A DNA stretch of 64,000 nucleotides from Allobrachymonas denitrificans DSM 15123 (lineage in GTDB: Bacteria; Pseudomonadota; Gammaproteobacteria; Burkholderiales; Burkholderiaceae_C). The stretch is from positions 124,001-188,000 of the forward strand of contig NZ_FOCW01000001.1 in the NCBI RefSeq assembly GCF_900110225.1. The letters are read 5' to 3'. This document shows, in pieces, positions 46,901-55,322 of this stretch (the stretch's first letter is position 1; each line of letters begins with the position of its first letter). Both the position numbers and the translations under genes were made by a program. Below the pieces are notes generated by a model that was given only the letters and a program-made list of their open reading frames with translations, ran no database searches and was not told the DNA's origin.

Positions 46901-47017
46901 ACAGGATTCCTCCGCGGGAGGATGGATACCAGGCAGGACGGTTCCATGGACGGGTCGGCCATCGGAAACCCCGCACAGGAAGAAGGATGCGGGGAAGTTG
47001 CTTGTGGCAAGAGCAGG

Positions 47018-47788
47018 TCAGTTTCCGGTCGTGGGCGGCAACAGCCGGTCGTACTCGCGCCGCACCACGTCGTAGCATTCGCAGCAGCGCGCTTCCAGTC
47101 CCGGACGATCCAGCACGGTGATGTGGCCGCGGCGGCGTCCGATCAGGCCGGCGCGCTGCAGCTGGCCGGCGGCTTCGGTCACGCCTTCGCGGCGCACGCC
47201 AAGCAGGTGGGCGATGTTTTCGTGGGTGACGGGGACTTCGTTGCCATGCAGGCGGTCGAGGTTGAGCAGCAGCCAGCGGCACAGGTGCTGCTCGATGCTG
47301 TGATGGCGGTGGCAGACGGCGTTCTGCGCCATCTGGGTGATCAGCGCCTGCATGTAGCGCAGCAGCATGTGCATCACGGCGGGCTGCGTGGTGAATTCCT
47401 GCATCAGGAAGTCGGCCGGCAGGCGCATGGCTTGGCCGGTGTGCTGCACCACGGCGCGGCTGGGGGTGTTTTCGCCGCCAAGCAGGCGCGAAACGCCGAC
47501 CATGCCGGGGCGGCCGATGATGGCGATCTCGGTGGCGCGGCCGTCCTGCAGCAGGTATTGCAGCGAGACGATGGCGGTGGTGGGGAACACCACATGCGAG
47601 ATGGCCACGCCGCCGTCATAGAGCACATCGCCGCGCTGCAGTTCGATCAGTTCCAGCTGCGGTTGCCAGCGCTGCCACGCATCGGCTGGCAGGCCGGCCA
47701 GCAGCAGATTGCCGCGCGCTTCCTCCAGGGTGGGGGCGCGGGGCGTTGCAGTGGCTGAGGCGCGATCGGATGTGCAGGGAGAACGCAT
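47018..47788 (-). CDS. Crp/Fnr-family transcriptional regulator
   Basis: A 256-residue regulator with an N-terminal cyclic-nucleotide-binding-like beta-roll (LQRGDVLYDGGVAISHVVF, IGRPGMVGVSRLLGGE) and a C-terminal winged helix (VTHENIAHLLGVRREGVTEA). There is no N-terminal FNR-type cysteine cluster, so it is not a classical oxygen-sensing FNR. The start is uncertain; ATG 47788 is used, while an ATG at 47851 adds 21 residues. It is divergent from the oxidase cluster and is its likely regulator. Confidence 0.87.
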   Translation of the reverse strand: MRSPCTSDRASATATPRAPTLEEARGNLLLAGLPADAWQRWQPQLELIELQRGDVLYDGGVAISHVVFPTTAIVSLQYLLQDGRATEIAIIGRPGMVGVSRLLGGENTPSRAVVQHTGQAMRLPADFLMQEFTTQPAVMHMLLRYMQALITQMAQNAVCHRHHSIEQHLCRWLLLNLDRLHGNEVPVTHENIAHLLGVRREGVTEAAGQLQRAGLIGRRRGHITVLDRPGLEARCCECYDVVRREYDRLLPPTTGN

Positions 47789-47852
47789 GGCTGCAGCATG
47801 CCAGCATTGCCGAATCGACGAAAGCGAGTGACGAGAAGCCCGCGTTTTCATG

Positions 47853-47885
47853 ATGACATCCGTACCGGTGACACGGGGATGTCAT
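47853..47885. promoter_or_regulatory. Perfect inverted repeat upstream of the oxidase operon
   Basis: ATGACATCC (47853-47861) and GGATGTCAT (47877-47885) with a 15-base centre, in the 287-base gap between the Crp/Fnr gene and ccoN. This may be an operator for the neighbouring regulator. It does not match the TTGAT-N4-ATCAA FNR box. Confidence 0.45.
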
Positions 47886-48075
47886 GGGGACAACACCACC
47901 CACGGCCGGCTCCTCAAGTCATCTCCCGAAACCCTGCTGGCTCAGGCCGGCTGCGAAGTGTGCGCTACCGCACAGACTGCGGCAGCGCAGCCTGTCACGC
48001 TAGCGGGTGCGGAGAAAGGGGTAGTTGGCCTGACCGGACCGGACAGGCGACCTTCTCCGCCCTCAGGGTGATTCC

Positions 48076-49722
48076 ATGAATACAGCTTATCTCCTGCTAT
48101 CGGCCTTCGTGATTTCCTTCGTCGCGCTGATGCTGTTCATCTGGTCGCAGCGCTCCGGCCTGTTCGACCGCACCAGCGCGGGGGCCGAAGTGATTTTTGC
48201 GCCCGGCGAGATTGGCCGCGTCGAGGAGCCGGCGGCCACGCCGGGAGAGCGCGCCGAACTGCAGGGCACGGTGAACGAAGCGCGCGAGGCTGCGCCCTGC
48301 CCGCCGGATCCGCAGGAACTGGCGGACCGTGCGGAGGCCGATGCCTCCACCGCCACGCTGGTGCTGGTGCTGTTCTGCTGCGCGGTGTTCTGGCTGCTGC
48401 TGGCATCGACGGCCGGGCTGACCGCCTCCATCAAGCTGCACGAGCCCGACTGGCTGACGCAGCAGGCCTGGCTCACGTTCGGCCGCATCCGCACGCTGCA
48501 CCTGAATGCCGTGGCCTATGGCTGGGCGCCGATGGCCGGGCTGGGCATTGCCATGTTCATCCTGCCGCGCGTGCTGAAAACGCCGCTGGCCGGCAGCCGC
48601 TATGCGCTGGTGGGCGTGGCGCTGTGGAACATTGCCGTGATGGCCGGCCTGACCAGCATCGCCATCGGCATCAACGATGGCCTGGAGTGGCTGGAGATTC
48701 CCTGGCAGATCGACATCCTGATGCTGATCGGCGGTGCGCTGATGGCCCTGCCGCTGCTGTTCACGCTGGTGCGCCGGCGCGTGAAGCACCTGTACGTGTC
48801 GGTCTGGTACATGGGTGCGGCCCTGTTCTGGCTGCCGGTGATGCTGGTGGTGGCCAAGTTTCCCGGCCTGCACAGCGGGGTGCAGCAGGCCACGACCAAC
48901 TGGTGGTATGCGCACAATGTGCTGGGCTATTTCTTCACGCCGCTGGCGATTGCGGCAGTGTATTACTTCCTGCCCAAGGTGATCGGGCGGCCGGTGCAGT
49001 CGTACAACCTATCGCTGCTGGGCTTCTGGGGGCTGGCCTTCTTCTACGGGCAGGTGGGCGGGCATCACCTGATCGGCGGGCCGGTGCCGGCCTGGGTGGT
49101 CACGCTCTCCATCGTGCAAAGCATGATGATGATCATCCCGGTGGTTGCCTTCACCGTGAACCAGTGGCAGACCATGAATGGCCGCTGGGCCACCATGCGG
49201 CATTCGCCCACACTGCGCTTTGTGGTGGCGGGTGCGGCCATGTACACGCTGAGTTCGCTGCAGGGCTCGTTCGGCGCGCTGCGCGAACTGAACGTGGTGA
49301 CGCACTTCACGCACTACACCGTGGGCCATGCGCATCTGGGCATGTATGGTTTCGTGAGCTTTGTGTTTTTCGGCGCGATGTACTTCGTGATGCCGCGCAT
49401 CATGGGGCGGGAATGGCCGTATGTGGGCTGGATCACGGCGCATTTCTGGCTGGTGTTTGCCGGTTTCATGGTCTATTTCTGGGCGCTGACCATTGGTGGC
49501 TGGCTGCAGGGCACGGCCATGCTGGATGCGGCGCGCAGCTTCATGGATTCGGTGGCGGTGACCTTGCCCTACCTGAAGGCGCGCAGCATTGGCGGCAGCT
49601 TCATGCTGGCGGGGCATCTGGTGTTCATCGCGCATTTCGTGATGCTGGTGATGGGTTGGGGGCCGCAGCGTGAAACGCCTGCCCTGTTCCGTGCTGGCAA
49701 GGTGGAAGGGGTGTACGCATGA
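48076..49722 (+). CDS. ccoN: cbb3-like cytochrome oxidase subunit I with an N-terminal CcoS-like segment
   Basis: A 548-residue heme-copper oxidase subunit. Residues 1-45 (YLLLSAFVISFVALMLFIW, QRSGLFDR) resemble the small assembly protein CcoS, normally a separate gene. An acidic linker leads to a twelve-helix CcoN core. Heme and copper ligands are visible: RTLHLNAVAYGW, WWYAHNVLG, GGHHLIGG and HYTVGHAHLG. The Tyr six residues before HH (FYGQVGGHH) matches the cbb3 His-Tyr cross-link Tyr and argues against nitric oxide reductase. The canonical TFEG glutamate (recalled from CcoN) is Gln here (LQGS). It is followed by ccoO-like and cytochrome c genes. Confidence 0.82.
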   Translation: MNTAYLLLSAFVISFVALMLFIWSQRSGLFDRTSAGAEVIFAPGEIGRVEEPAATPGERAELQGTVNEAREAAPCPPDPQELADRAEADASTATLVLVLFCCAVFWLLLASTAGLTASIKLHEPDWLTQQAWLTFGRIRTLHLNAVAYGWAPMAGLGIAMFILPRVLKTPLAGSRYALVGVALWNIAVMAGLTSIAIGINDGLEWLEIPWQIDILMLIGGALMALPLLFTLVRRRVKHLYVSVWYMGAALFWLPVMLVVAKFPGLHSGVQQATTNWWYAHNVLGYFFTPLAIAAVYYFLPKVIGRPVQSYNLSLLGFWGLAFFYGQVGGHHLIGGPVPAWVVTLSIVQSMMMIIPVVAFTVNQWQTMNGRWATMRHSPTLRFVVAGAAMYTLSSLQGSFGALRELNVVTHFTHYTVGHAHLGMYGFVSFVFFGAMYFVMPRIMGREWPYVGWITAHFWLVFAGFMVYFWALTIGGWLQGTAMLDAARSFMDSVAVTLPYLKARSIGGSFMLAGHLVFIAHFVMLVMGWGPQRETPALFRAGKVEGVYA

Positions 49723-50321
49723 ACAGCGAAGCCAGACTGATTTCGGGCGCCATGGTGATGCTGGCGTTTTCGGCGGCGGCGCTGGTGGTGCTGCCCTATG
49801 TGCAGGTGCACAAGGCGGCCCCCACGCCAGGCCTGAAGCCCTACGACGATGCGCAGCTGCGCGGGCGCGAGGTGTATATCGCCAACGGCTGCGTCTATTG
49901 CCATACGCAGCAGCCGCGGCCCAAGGGCTTTGCGCCCGACTTTGACCGCGGCTGGGGCCGCGCCACGGTGGCAGGCGACTATGCCTACGATGCGCCGCAC
50001 CTGCTCGGCACCATGCGCACCGGGCCGGACCTGATGAACATCGGCGCACGCCAGCCCAGCGAGCAGTGGCATCTGGGCCATCTGTACCAGCCGCGCGCCT
50101 ATGTGCCGGGCAGCATCATGCCGTCCTACCCCTATCTGTTCGAGTTGAAGGACAAGGCGCAGGAGGGTGATGTGGTGGTGCAGCTGCCGCCCAGCCATGC
50201 GCCCAAGGGGCAGGTGGTGGTGGCCCTGCCGGATGCGGTGGAACTGGTCAGATACCTGCAATCGCTGGACCGCACCGGTCCGGCCGTGGCGACTCCGGCG
50301 GTGCCGGCGTCGCGCCCGTGA
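49719..50321 (+). CDS. ccoO: cbb3-type oxidase monoheme cytochrome c subunit (CcoO-like)
   Basis: A 200-residue membrane-anchored cytochrome. One helix (ISGAMVMLAFSAAALVVLPYV) is followed by GREVYIANGCVYCHTQQPRP with a single CxxCH heme site, and a distal Met candidate in GSIMPSYPYLF. This is CcoO architecture. It overlaps the ccoN stop (ATGA), so the two are coupled. Confidence 0.88.
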   Translation: MNSEARLISGAMVMLAFSAAALVVLPYVQVHKAAPTPGLKPYDDAQLRGREVYIANGCVYCHTQQPRPKGFAPDFDRGWGRATVAGDYAYDAPHLLGTMRTGPDLMNIGARQPSEQWHLGHLYQPRAYVPGSIMPSYPYLFELKDKAQEGDVVVQLPPSHAPKGQVVVALPDAVELVRYLQSLDRTGPAVATPAVPASRP

Positions 50322-50332
50322 AGGAGCTGGAC

Positions 50333-50947
50333 ATGCAGGCAACAGGCAACAGGCAGGACATGCAGTGCAATCTGCAGCAGCAGCGCGAGTACGGCGAGCC
50401 GCACGAGGGAAACGGGGCCGTGCCCTGGTTCGTGACTTCCATCGTGGCGGGCTTGCTGGTGTTTGGCGTGGTGTACATCGTGCGCGCTCCCATCAACAGC
50501 ATGCCGCCGGCCCGGGGCGATGCCCGCGTGCTGGCCGAGCTGCAGACGCCGCCCAAGGTGGCCGGCGCGGCAGTGGATGGCGCGGCCGTGTACACGGCGC
50601 GCTGCGCGTCCTGCCACCAGGCGACGGGCGCCGGGGTGCCGGGGGTATTTCCGCCACTGGCCGGATCGGAGTGGGTGCAGGGCAAGGACAGCACGCTGGC
50701 GGCCATCGTGCTGCATGGCGTGAGCGGACCGCTCACGGTAAAGGGTGTGACCTACAACGGCGCCATGCCGGCCTTTGGCGGACAGCTGCAGGATGCCGAA
50801 CTGGCCGCAGTGCTGACGCATATCCGCAGCCAGTGGGGCAATGCCGGCACGCCCGTGAAAGGGGACGTGGTGGCAGAGATCCGCAAGTCGAGCGCCGCCC
50901 GCAAGCAGCCCTTCAAGGGCGATGCGGAGCTGGCGCCGATGAAGTGA
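50333..50947 (+). CDS. Membrane-anchored cytochrome c with one heme (CcoP position)
   Basis: A 204-residue protein with one helix (WFVTSIVAGLLVFGVVYIV) and one heme motif, ARCASCHQATGAGVPGVFPPL, then GAMPAFGGQL with the axial Met. It occupies the place of CcoP, which in standard cbb3 oxidases carries two hemes. ATG 50333 follows AAGGAG; the frame is open from a GTG at 50318. Confidence 0.87.
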   Translation: MQATGNRQDMQCNLQQQREYGEPHEGNGAVPWFVTSIVAGLLVFGVVYIVRAPINSMPPARGDARVLAELQTPPKVAGAAVDGAAVYTARCASCHQATGAGVPGVFPPLAGSEWVQGKDSTLAAIVLHGVSGPLTVKGVTYNGAMPAFGGQLQDAELAAVLTHIRSQWGNAGTPVKGDVVAEIRKSSAARKQPFKGDAELAPMK

Positions 50948-50960
50948 GAGGGGCCTGGGC

Positions 50961-51725
50961 ATGGATGCCGTACCTGCCTCCCTGGCGCGCAGCGCACGCC
51001 GCCTGAGCGGTGCGCTGAGTGCGATGCTGGCGGCCGGACTGCTGGTCTGGCTGTCGTGGTACACGCAGGGTTTCGAGGTGTGGACCTTCGAGGCGCGCCG
51101 GCAGGTGGCTGCGCGGGAGGGGGGCATGCAGGCAGCGGTGGTGCCGGTGCGGCTGGCGGCTTCTGACGGAACGGTGTTGCAGCGTGGAAAGGTGACGGGG
51201 GTTCCTGCTGTTGCAGTGCATGCGGACACAGGCGCGGGAAATCGCGGAGCTGCGGCTACTGCGAATGCTGTGCTCCCCTGGTCAGAACCGCAGGCGGGCG
51301 CCAAGGCCTATCTGGTCGACTTCATTTACACGCGCTGCCCCACGGTCTGTCTGGCGCTGGGCTCCGAGTTTCAGCAGGCGCAGCGTGCCGTGGCACAGGA
51401 TCCGGCCTATGCCGGCGTCAGGCTGCTGTCGGTGTCCTTTGATGTGGAGAACGACAGCCCTGCCGCTCTGGCCAGTTACGCGACCAGCCTGCGTGCCGAT
51501 CCGGAGTGGTGGACCTTTGCCGTGCCAAGCAGTGCGGCCAATGCCGAAGCGCTGTTGCGCTCGCTGGGCGTGGTGGTGATTCCGGACGGCATGGGCGGCT
51601 TTGTGCACAACGGCTCCATCCACCTGCTGGATGGCCAGGGGCGGCTGCGTGGCCTGTATGGCTACGACGGCTGGCCGCAGGCACTGGCCGATGCCCGCCG
51701 GCTGAGCGAGGAGACACGGCCATGA
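50961..51725 (+). CDS. SCO1/SenC-family copper chaperone
   Basis: A 254-residue membrane-anchored thioredoxin-fold protein. An N-terminal helix (LSAMLAAGLLVWLSWYT) precedes the SCO domain with the copper-binding CxxxC in DFIYTRCPTVCLALG, LLSVSFDVENDSPAALASYA, and the His in FVHNGSIHLLDGQG. It would load CuB of the oxidase encoded upstream. The next gene overlaps its stop. Confidence 0.9.
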   Translation: MDAVPASLARSARRLSGALSAMLAAGLLVWLSWYTQGFEVWTFEARRQVAAREGGMQAAVVPVRLAASDGTVLQRGKVTGVPAVAVHADTGAGNRGAAATANAVLPWSEPQAGAKAYLVDFIYTRCPTVCLALGSEFQQAQRAVAQDPAYAGVRLLSVSFDVENDSPAALASYATSLRADPEWWTFAVPSSAANAEALLRSLGVVVIPDGMGGFVHNGSIHLLDGQGRLRGLYGYDGWPQALADARRLSEETRP

Positions 51726-52381
51726 GTGCCAAGTACACCCCCTGGATCGACGGAATCGCTGCCCTGGTTGCGCGAAAGCGGGTGGCGCCGCGGCTGTCCG
51801 TCCTGCTGGCCGTTGCGCCCCTGTTGCTGCTCTGGCCGGACCTGCGCCACTTTGTGGAAAGCCGCATGGCGCTGCACATGCTGCTGGAGTTTCCGCTGCT
51901 GATGGCCTCGGGCTGGTGCCTGCGACGCTGGTGGTTGCGCCGACGCCCGGCACAGGGCGGTGCCGGCCGGCTGGAGCGGCTGCTCGACTGGCGGGGCTGG
52001 ACCGGCGCCACCTTCGTCACCGTGGTGACGGTGGTGTGGATGGTGCCGTCGATGCTGGATGCGGCCTTGCTGTCGCTACCGGTGGCGGCGTTCAAGTACC
52101 TGAGCTGGTGGCTGGCCGGCTGGCTGCTGGCCGCCAGCTGGTACCGCATGGATGCCGAGGTGTTGCTGTTCTTTGCCGGCAACCTCGCGTGGATGACGGC
52201 GACCGCCGGCCTGCTTTATCTGGAAGCCCCGGCGCAGTTGTGCGTGAGCTATCTGCAGGACGACCAGCAGCATGCCGGGCTGGGGCTGGTGGTGCTGGCT
52301 GTGGCGGCCGGGGGGCTCGCGCTGCGGCAGATGATGCGTATCGGCGAGGAGGCCGGAGCAGAAGGCCTGATCGGGCATTGA
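51722..52381 (+). CDS. Multi-span membrane protein at the end of the oxidase cluster
   Basis: A 219-residue protein with about six helices. The early segment ESRMALHMLLEFPLLMASGW recalls the His/Met-rich helices of CtaG-type assembly factors, but I cannot place it firmly. ATG 51722 overlaps the SCO stop, so a role in assembling the cbb3-like oxidase is likely from context alone. Confidence 0.75.
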   Translation: MSAKYTPWIDGIAALVARKRVAPRLSVLLAVAPLLLLWPDLRHFVESRMALHMLLEFPLLMASGWCLRRWWLRRRPAQGGAGRLERLLDWRGWTGATFVTVVTVVWMVPSMLDAALLSLPVAAFKYLSWWLAGWLLAASWYRMDAEVLLFFAGNLAWMTATAGLLYLEAPAQLCVSYLQDDQQHAGLGLVVLAVAAGGLALRQMMRIGEEAGAEGLIGH

Positions 52382-52493
52382 CGATCAGTGCGGCCGAACT
52401 GGCTGCTTCCACCGGGTGCGTTGGCGGAGCCCGGTGGCGCGGCGCGCGCTGTCGTCATGGCCGAAAATGCTCGCCGTCACTGCCCCATGGAAG

Positions 52494-52811
52494 TCAGGTA
52501 CTCGACATCTTCATCAGCACCAGCCCGCCCACGATCAGCGACCCCGCTACCAGCCGCATGGCCGTGAGCGGCTCTCCCAGAAACAGGATGCCCACCACAA
52601 ACGCCCCCACCGCACCGATGCCGGTCCAGACCGTATAGGCGGTGCCCAGCGGCAGTGTCTTCATCGCCAGGCCCAGCAGCAGCACGCTGCCGACCATGGC
52701 AACCAGGGTGAGCATGGACGGCCACAGGCGCGTGAAGCCCTCCGATTGTTTCATTGCAACCGCCCACACAATCTCGAGCAGACCGGCAAAAGCGAGCCAG
52801 ATCCAGGCCAT
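52494..52811 (-). CDS. gdx: Guanidinium exporter (Gdx/SugE), small multidrug resistance family
   Basis: A 105-residue, four-helix SMR protein: AWIWLAFAGLLEIVWAVAMK with the essential Glu in helix 1, GTAYTVWTGIGAVGAFVVGI in helix 3 and GEPLTAMRLVAGSLIVGG in helix 4. The LLEIVWAVAMKQSEGFTRLW text is Gdx/SugE rather than EmrE. A probable guanidine-II riboswitch lies directly upstream, in keeping with guanidinium export. SD AAGGAGGT is at 52816-52823. Confidence 0.93.
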   Translation of the reverse strand: MAWIWLAFAGLLEIVWAVAMKQSEGFTRLWPSMLTLVAMVGSVLLLGLAMKTLPLGTAYTVWTGIGAVGAFVVGILFLGEPLTAMRLVAGSLIVGGLVLMKMSST

Positions 52812-52815
52812 GGAA

Positions 52816-52877
52816 ACCTCCTTGTTCCGGGCCGTCCCGCATGGTTGCCCACAGGAGCGTGGGGGAGGTCGTCCTCC
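52816..52877 (-). promoter_or_regulatory. Probable guanidine-II (mini-ykkC) riboswitch before gdx
   Basis: On the minus strand the gdx leader has two hairpins, each closed by an ACGR tetraloop: GGAGG-ACGA-CCTCC (52877-52864) and CGGG-ACGG-CCCG (52839-52828). They are separated by 24 bases. The Shine-Dalgarno AAGGAGGT begins four bases after the second. Two short ACGR-capped hairpins just before an SD are the definition of the mini-ykkC class, which senses free guanidine. The linked gene is the expected target. Confidence 0.85.
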
Positions 52878-52901
52878 GTGAAAAGCAGATGACTGCCGTG
52901 C

Positions 52902-53141
52902 TCAGCGCGCTGCCTGCAGCAGCGGTTCGATTTCCGCTGGCGACAGCACCTTGCCGACCGATACCACCTTGTCGTCGATGGCCAGGCCGGGCGTGGACAT
53001 CACGCCATGGGCAGCGATTTCACCATAGTCGGTGACCTTGACGATCTCGGCCTGCATGCCGAGGTTGCCGAGTGCAGCGGCCACATTGTCGCCGAGAGTG
53101 AGGCAGCGCTTGCAGCCGGATCCGAGTACCTTGATGATCAT
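52902..53141 (-). CDS. Small thioredoxin-like redox-active disulfide protein
   Basis: A 79-residue thioredoxin-fold protein with MIIKVLGSGCKRCLTLGDNV (CxxC), the cis-Pro in MSTPGLAIDD, and a short C-terminal helix. It belongs to the redox-active disulfide protein 2 group that commonly accompanies DUF318-type permeases. The permease gene ends 27 bases upstream. ATG 53141 is preferred over 53159. Confidence 0.88.
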   Translation of the reverse strand: MIIKVLGSGCKRCLTLGDNVAAALGNLGMQAEIVKVTDYGEIAAHGVMSTPGLAIDDKVVSVGKVLSPAEIEPLLQAAR

Positions 53142-53168
53142 TGGGTGGTTTCCTTGCAACGGTGGGGC

Positions 53169-54173
53169 TCAGAGGAGCAGGTGGGAAAAGGCGTTGAACA
53201 CGTAGCCGATCAGCATGATGCCGCCGGTGACGATCACGAAGAACAGGGCCAGCAGCGGTGGCTCGACCACCTTGCGCAGCATGATGAGCGAGGGCAGCGA
53301 GAGGGCGGTGACGGCCATCATGAAGGCCAGCACCGTGCCCAGACCCACGCCCTTGCCGACCAGCGCCTCGGCAATCGGCAGCGTGCCGAAAATGTCCGCA
53401 TACATGGGCACGCCGATCAGCGTGGCGACGATGACGGACCACCACTTGTCCTGCCCCAGCAGGGCAGTGACGAAGCTCTGCGGAATCCAGTTGTGGATGA
53501 AGGCGCCGATGCCGACGCCGATCAGCACGTAGAGCCAGACGCGACTGACGATGTCGCGCACCTGCTCGCGCGCAAAGGCCAGGCGGTCCTTCAGCGTGAG
53601 CTGTTCCAGCGGTAATTCGCCCACGCGCTGCTGGCGCACGAACTCGGCCACGTAGCGCTCCATGCCGGCCCGGCCGATCAGCGTGCCGCCGATCACGGCC
53701 AGCACCAGACCGACCACCACGTAGGCAATGGCAATCGGCCAGTTGAAGATGCTGGCCAGCAGAATCACCGAGGCAAGGTCGACCAGCGGCGAGGAAATGA
53801 GGAAGGAAAAGGTGACGGCCAGCGGCAGTCCCGCACCGGTGAAGCCGATGAACAGCGGAATCGAGGAGCAGGAGCAGAACGGCGTGACGGTGCCGAGCAA
53901 CGCCGCCATGGTGTTGGCACGCACGCCGCGCATATTGCCCAGGATGCTGCGTGTGCGCTCGGGCGGAAAATAGCTCTGCACCCAGGAAATGCCGAAGATC
54001 AGCACCGACAGCAGGATGAAGATCTTGATGACATCGTAGATGAAGAAGTGCAGACTGCCGCCGATGCGGCTGGCCATGCTCAGGCCGAACACCTCCTCCA
54101 CCAGAAGGCGCACCAGATCGTGCAGCCACTGCATGCGCAGCAGCTGGTCATTGAGCCACTGGAAGATGTTCAT
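53169..54173 (-). CDS. ArsP/DUF318-type permease
   Basis: A 334-residue membrane permease with about eight helices. The hallmark TPFCSCSSIPLFIGFTGAGL cysteine motif and SFLISSPLVDLASVILLAS mark the ArsP/SO_0444 family. Some members export organoarsenicals; others are of unknown substrate. It sits between acr3 and the redox protein in the arsenic operon. Confidence 0.88.
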   Translation of the reverse strand: MNIFQWLNDQLLRMQWLHDLVRLLVEEVFGLSMASRIGGSLHFFIYDVIKIFILLSVLIFGISWVQSYFPPERTRSILGNMRGVRANTMAALLGTVTPFCSCSSIPLFIGFTGAGLPLAVTFSFLISSPLVDLASVILLASIFNWPIAIAYVVVGLVLAVIGGTLIGRAGMERYVAEFVRQQRVGELPLEQLTLKDRLAFAREQVRDIVSRVWLYVLIGVGIGAFIHNWIPQSFVTALLGQDKWWSVIVATLIGVPMYADIFGTLPIAEALVGKGVGLGTVLAFMMAVTALSLPSLIMLRKVVEPPLLALFFVIVTGGIMLIGYVFNAFSHLLL

Positions 54174-54257
54174 GAAAGTTTCCGTTCTGCAGTGCCAGCC
54201 GGAGCCAGCACCATTTCATCATAGCCAAAGCCAGTGGTTTGTGGAAAAGCAACCAAC

Positions 54258-55322
54258 TTAGGCCGTCCGCTCGTACCACCCCTTGCTGGCATTCACCACC
54301 CGCACCACCAGCAGCATCACCGGCACCTCGATCAGCACGCCCACCACGGTGGCCAGCGCCGCGCCCGATTCGAAGCCGAACAGGCTGATGGCGGCTGCCA
54401 CGGCCAGTTCGAAGAAGTTGGAGGCCCCGATCAGCGCCGAGGGGCAGGCCACGTTGTGCTTTTCGCCGACGGCGCGGTTGAGCCAGTAGGCCAGCGCCGA
54501 GTTGAACAGCACCTGGATCAGGATCGGCACTGCCAGCAGCGCGATCACCAGCGGCTGGCGCAGGATGGCCTCGCCCTGGAAGGCGAACAGCAGCACCAGC
54601 GTGGCCAGCAGCGCCAGCATGGACCAGGGACCGATGCGCGCCATGGCGGCATCGAAGGCGGCCTGGCCGCGCCGCAGCAGCGCCTTGCGCCACAGCTGCG
54701 CGATGATGACCGGAATCACGATGTAGAGCACCACGGAGGTGAGCAGCGTGTCCCACGGCACATGGATGGAGGCAATGCCCAGCAGCAGGCCCACCAGCGG
54801 CGCAAAGGCCAGCACCATGATGGTGTCGTTCAGCGCCACCTGAGACAGCGTGAACAGCGGGTGGCCGTTGGTGAGACGGCTCCACACGAACACCATGGCG
54901 GTGCAGGGCGCGGCAGCCAGCAGGATCAGGCCGGCGATGTAGCTGTCGATCTGGTCGGCCGGCAGCATCGGGGCAAACAGGTTGCGGATGAACAGCCAGC
55001 CCAGGAAGGCCATGGTGAAGGGCTTGACCAGCCAGTTGACGAACAGCGTCACGCCGATGCCCTTCACGTGCTGGCGCATCTCGCCCAGCGCGCCAAAGTC
55101 CACCTTTACCAGCATCGGAATGATCATCACCCAGATCAGCAGGCCCACAGGCAGGTTGACCTGGGCCACTTCCATGCGGCCGATGGCCTGGAACGGCCCC
55201 GGAAACAGCTGCCCCAGCGCGATGCCGGCGACGATGCAGAGGAACACCCACAGCGTCAGGTAGCGCTCGAACAGGTTCATCGCCTGCTGCGGGGCAGGCG
55301 GGGAGAAGACGGCCTGGTTCAT
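54258..55322 (-). CDS. acr3: Arsenite efflux permease, ACR3 family
   Basis: A 354-residue, ten-helix arsenite exporter. It has the family texts VMIIPMLVKVDFGAL, LLAAAPCTAMVFVWSRLTNG with the essential Cys, and CPSALIGASNFFELAVAAA. The start overlaps the arsC stop by four bases. It pumps out the As(III) that ArsC produces. Confidence 0.95.
   Translation of the reverse strand: MNQAVFSPPAPQQAMNLFERYLTLWVFLCIVAGIALGQLFPGPFQAIGRMEVAQVNLPVGLLIWVMIIPMLVKVDFGALGEMRQHVKGIGVTLFVNWLVKPFTMAFLGWLFIRNLFAPMLPADQIDSYIAGLILLAAAPCTAMVFVWSRLTNGHPLFTLSQVALNDTIMVLAFAPLVGLLLGIASIHVPWDTLLTSVVLYIVIPVIIAQLWRKALLRRGQAAFDAAMARIGPWSMLALLATLVLLFAFQGEAILRQPLVIALLAVPILIQVLFNSALAYWLNRAVGEKHNVACPSALIGASNFFELAVAAAISLFGFESGAALATVVGVLIEVPVMLLVVRVVNASKGWYERTA

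Noticed and set aside
47018-47788. Classical oxygen-sensing FNR
   Set aside because: No N-terminal cysteine cluster for a 4Fe-4S centre.
48076-49722. Nitric oxide reductase (NorB) instead of a cbb3 oxidase
   Set aside because: The cross-link Tyr position of cbb3 oxidases is kept and a CcoO-like subunit follows; no NorC-like gene is present.
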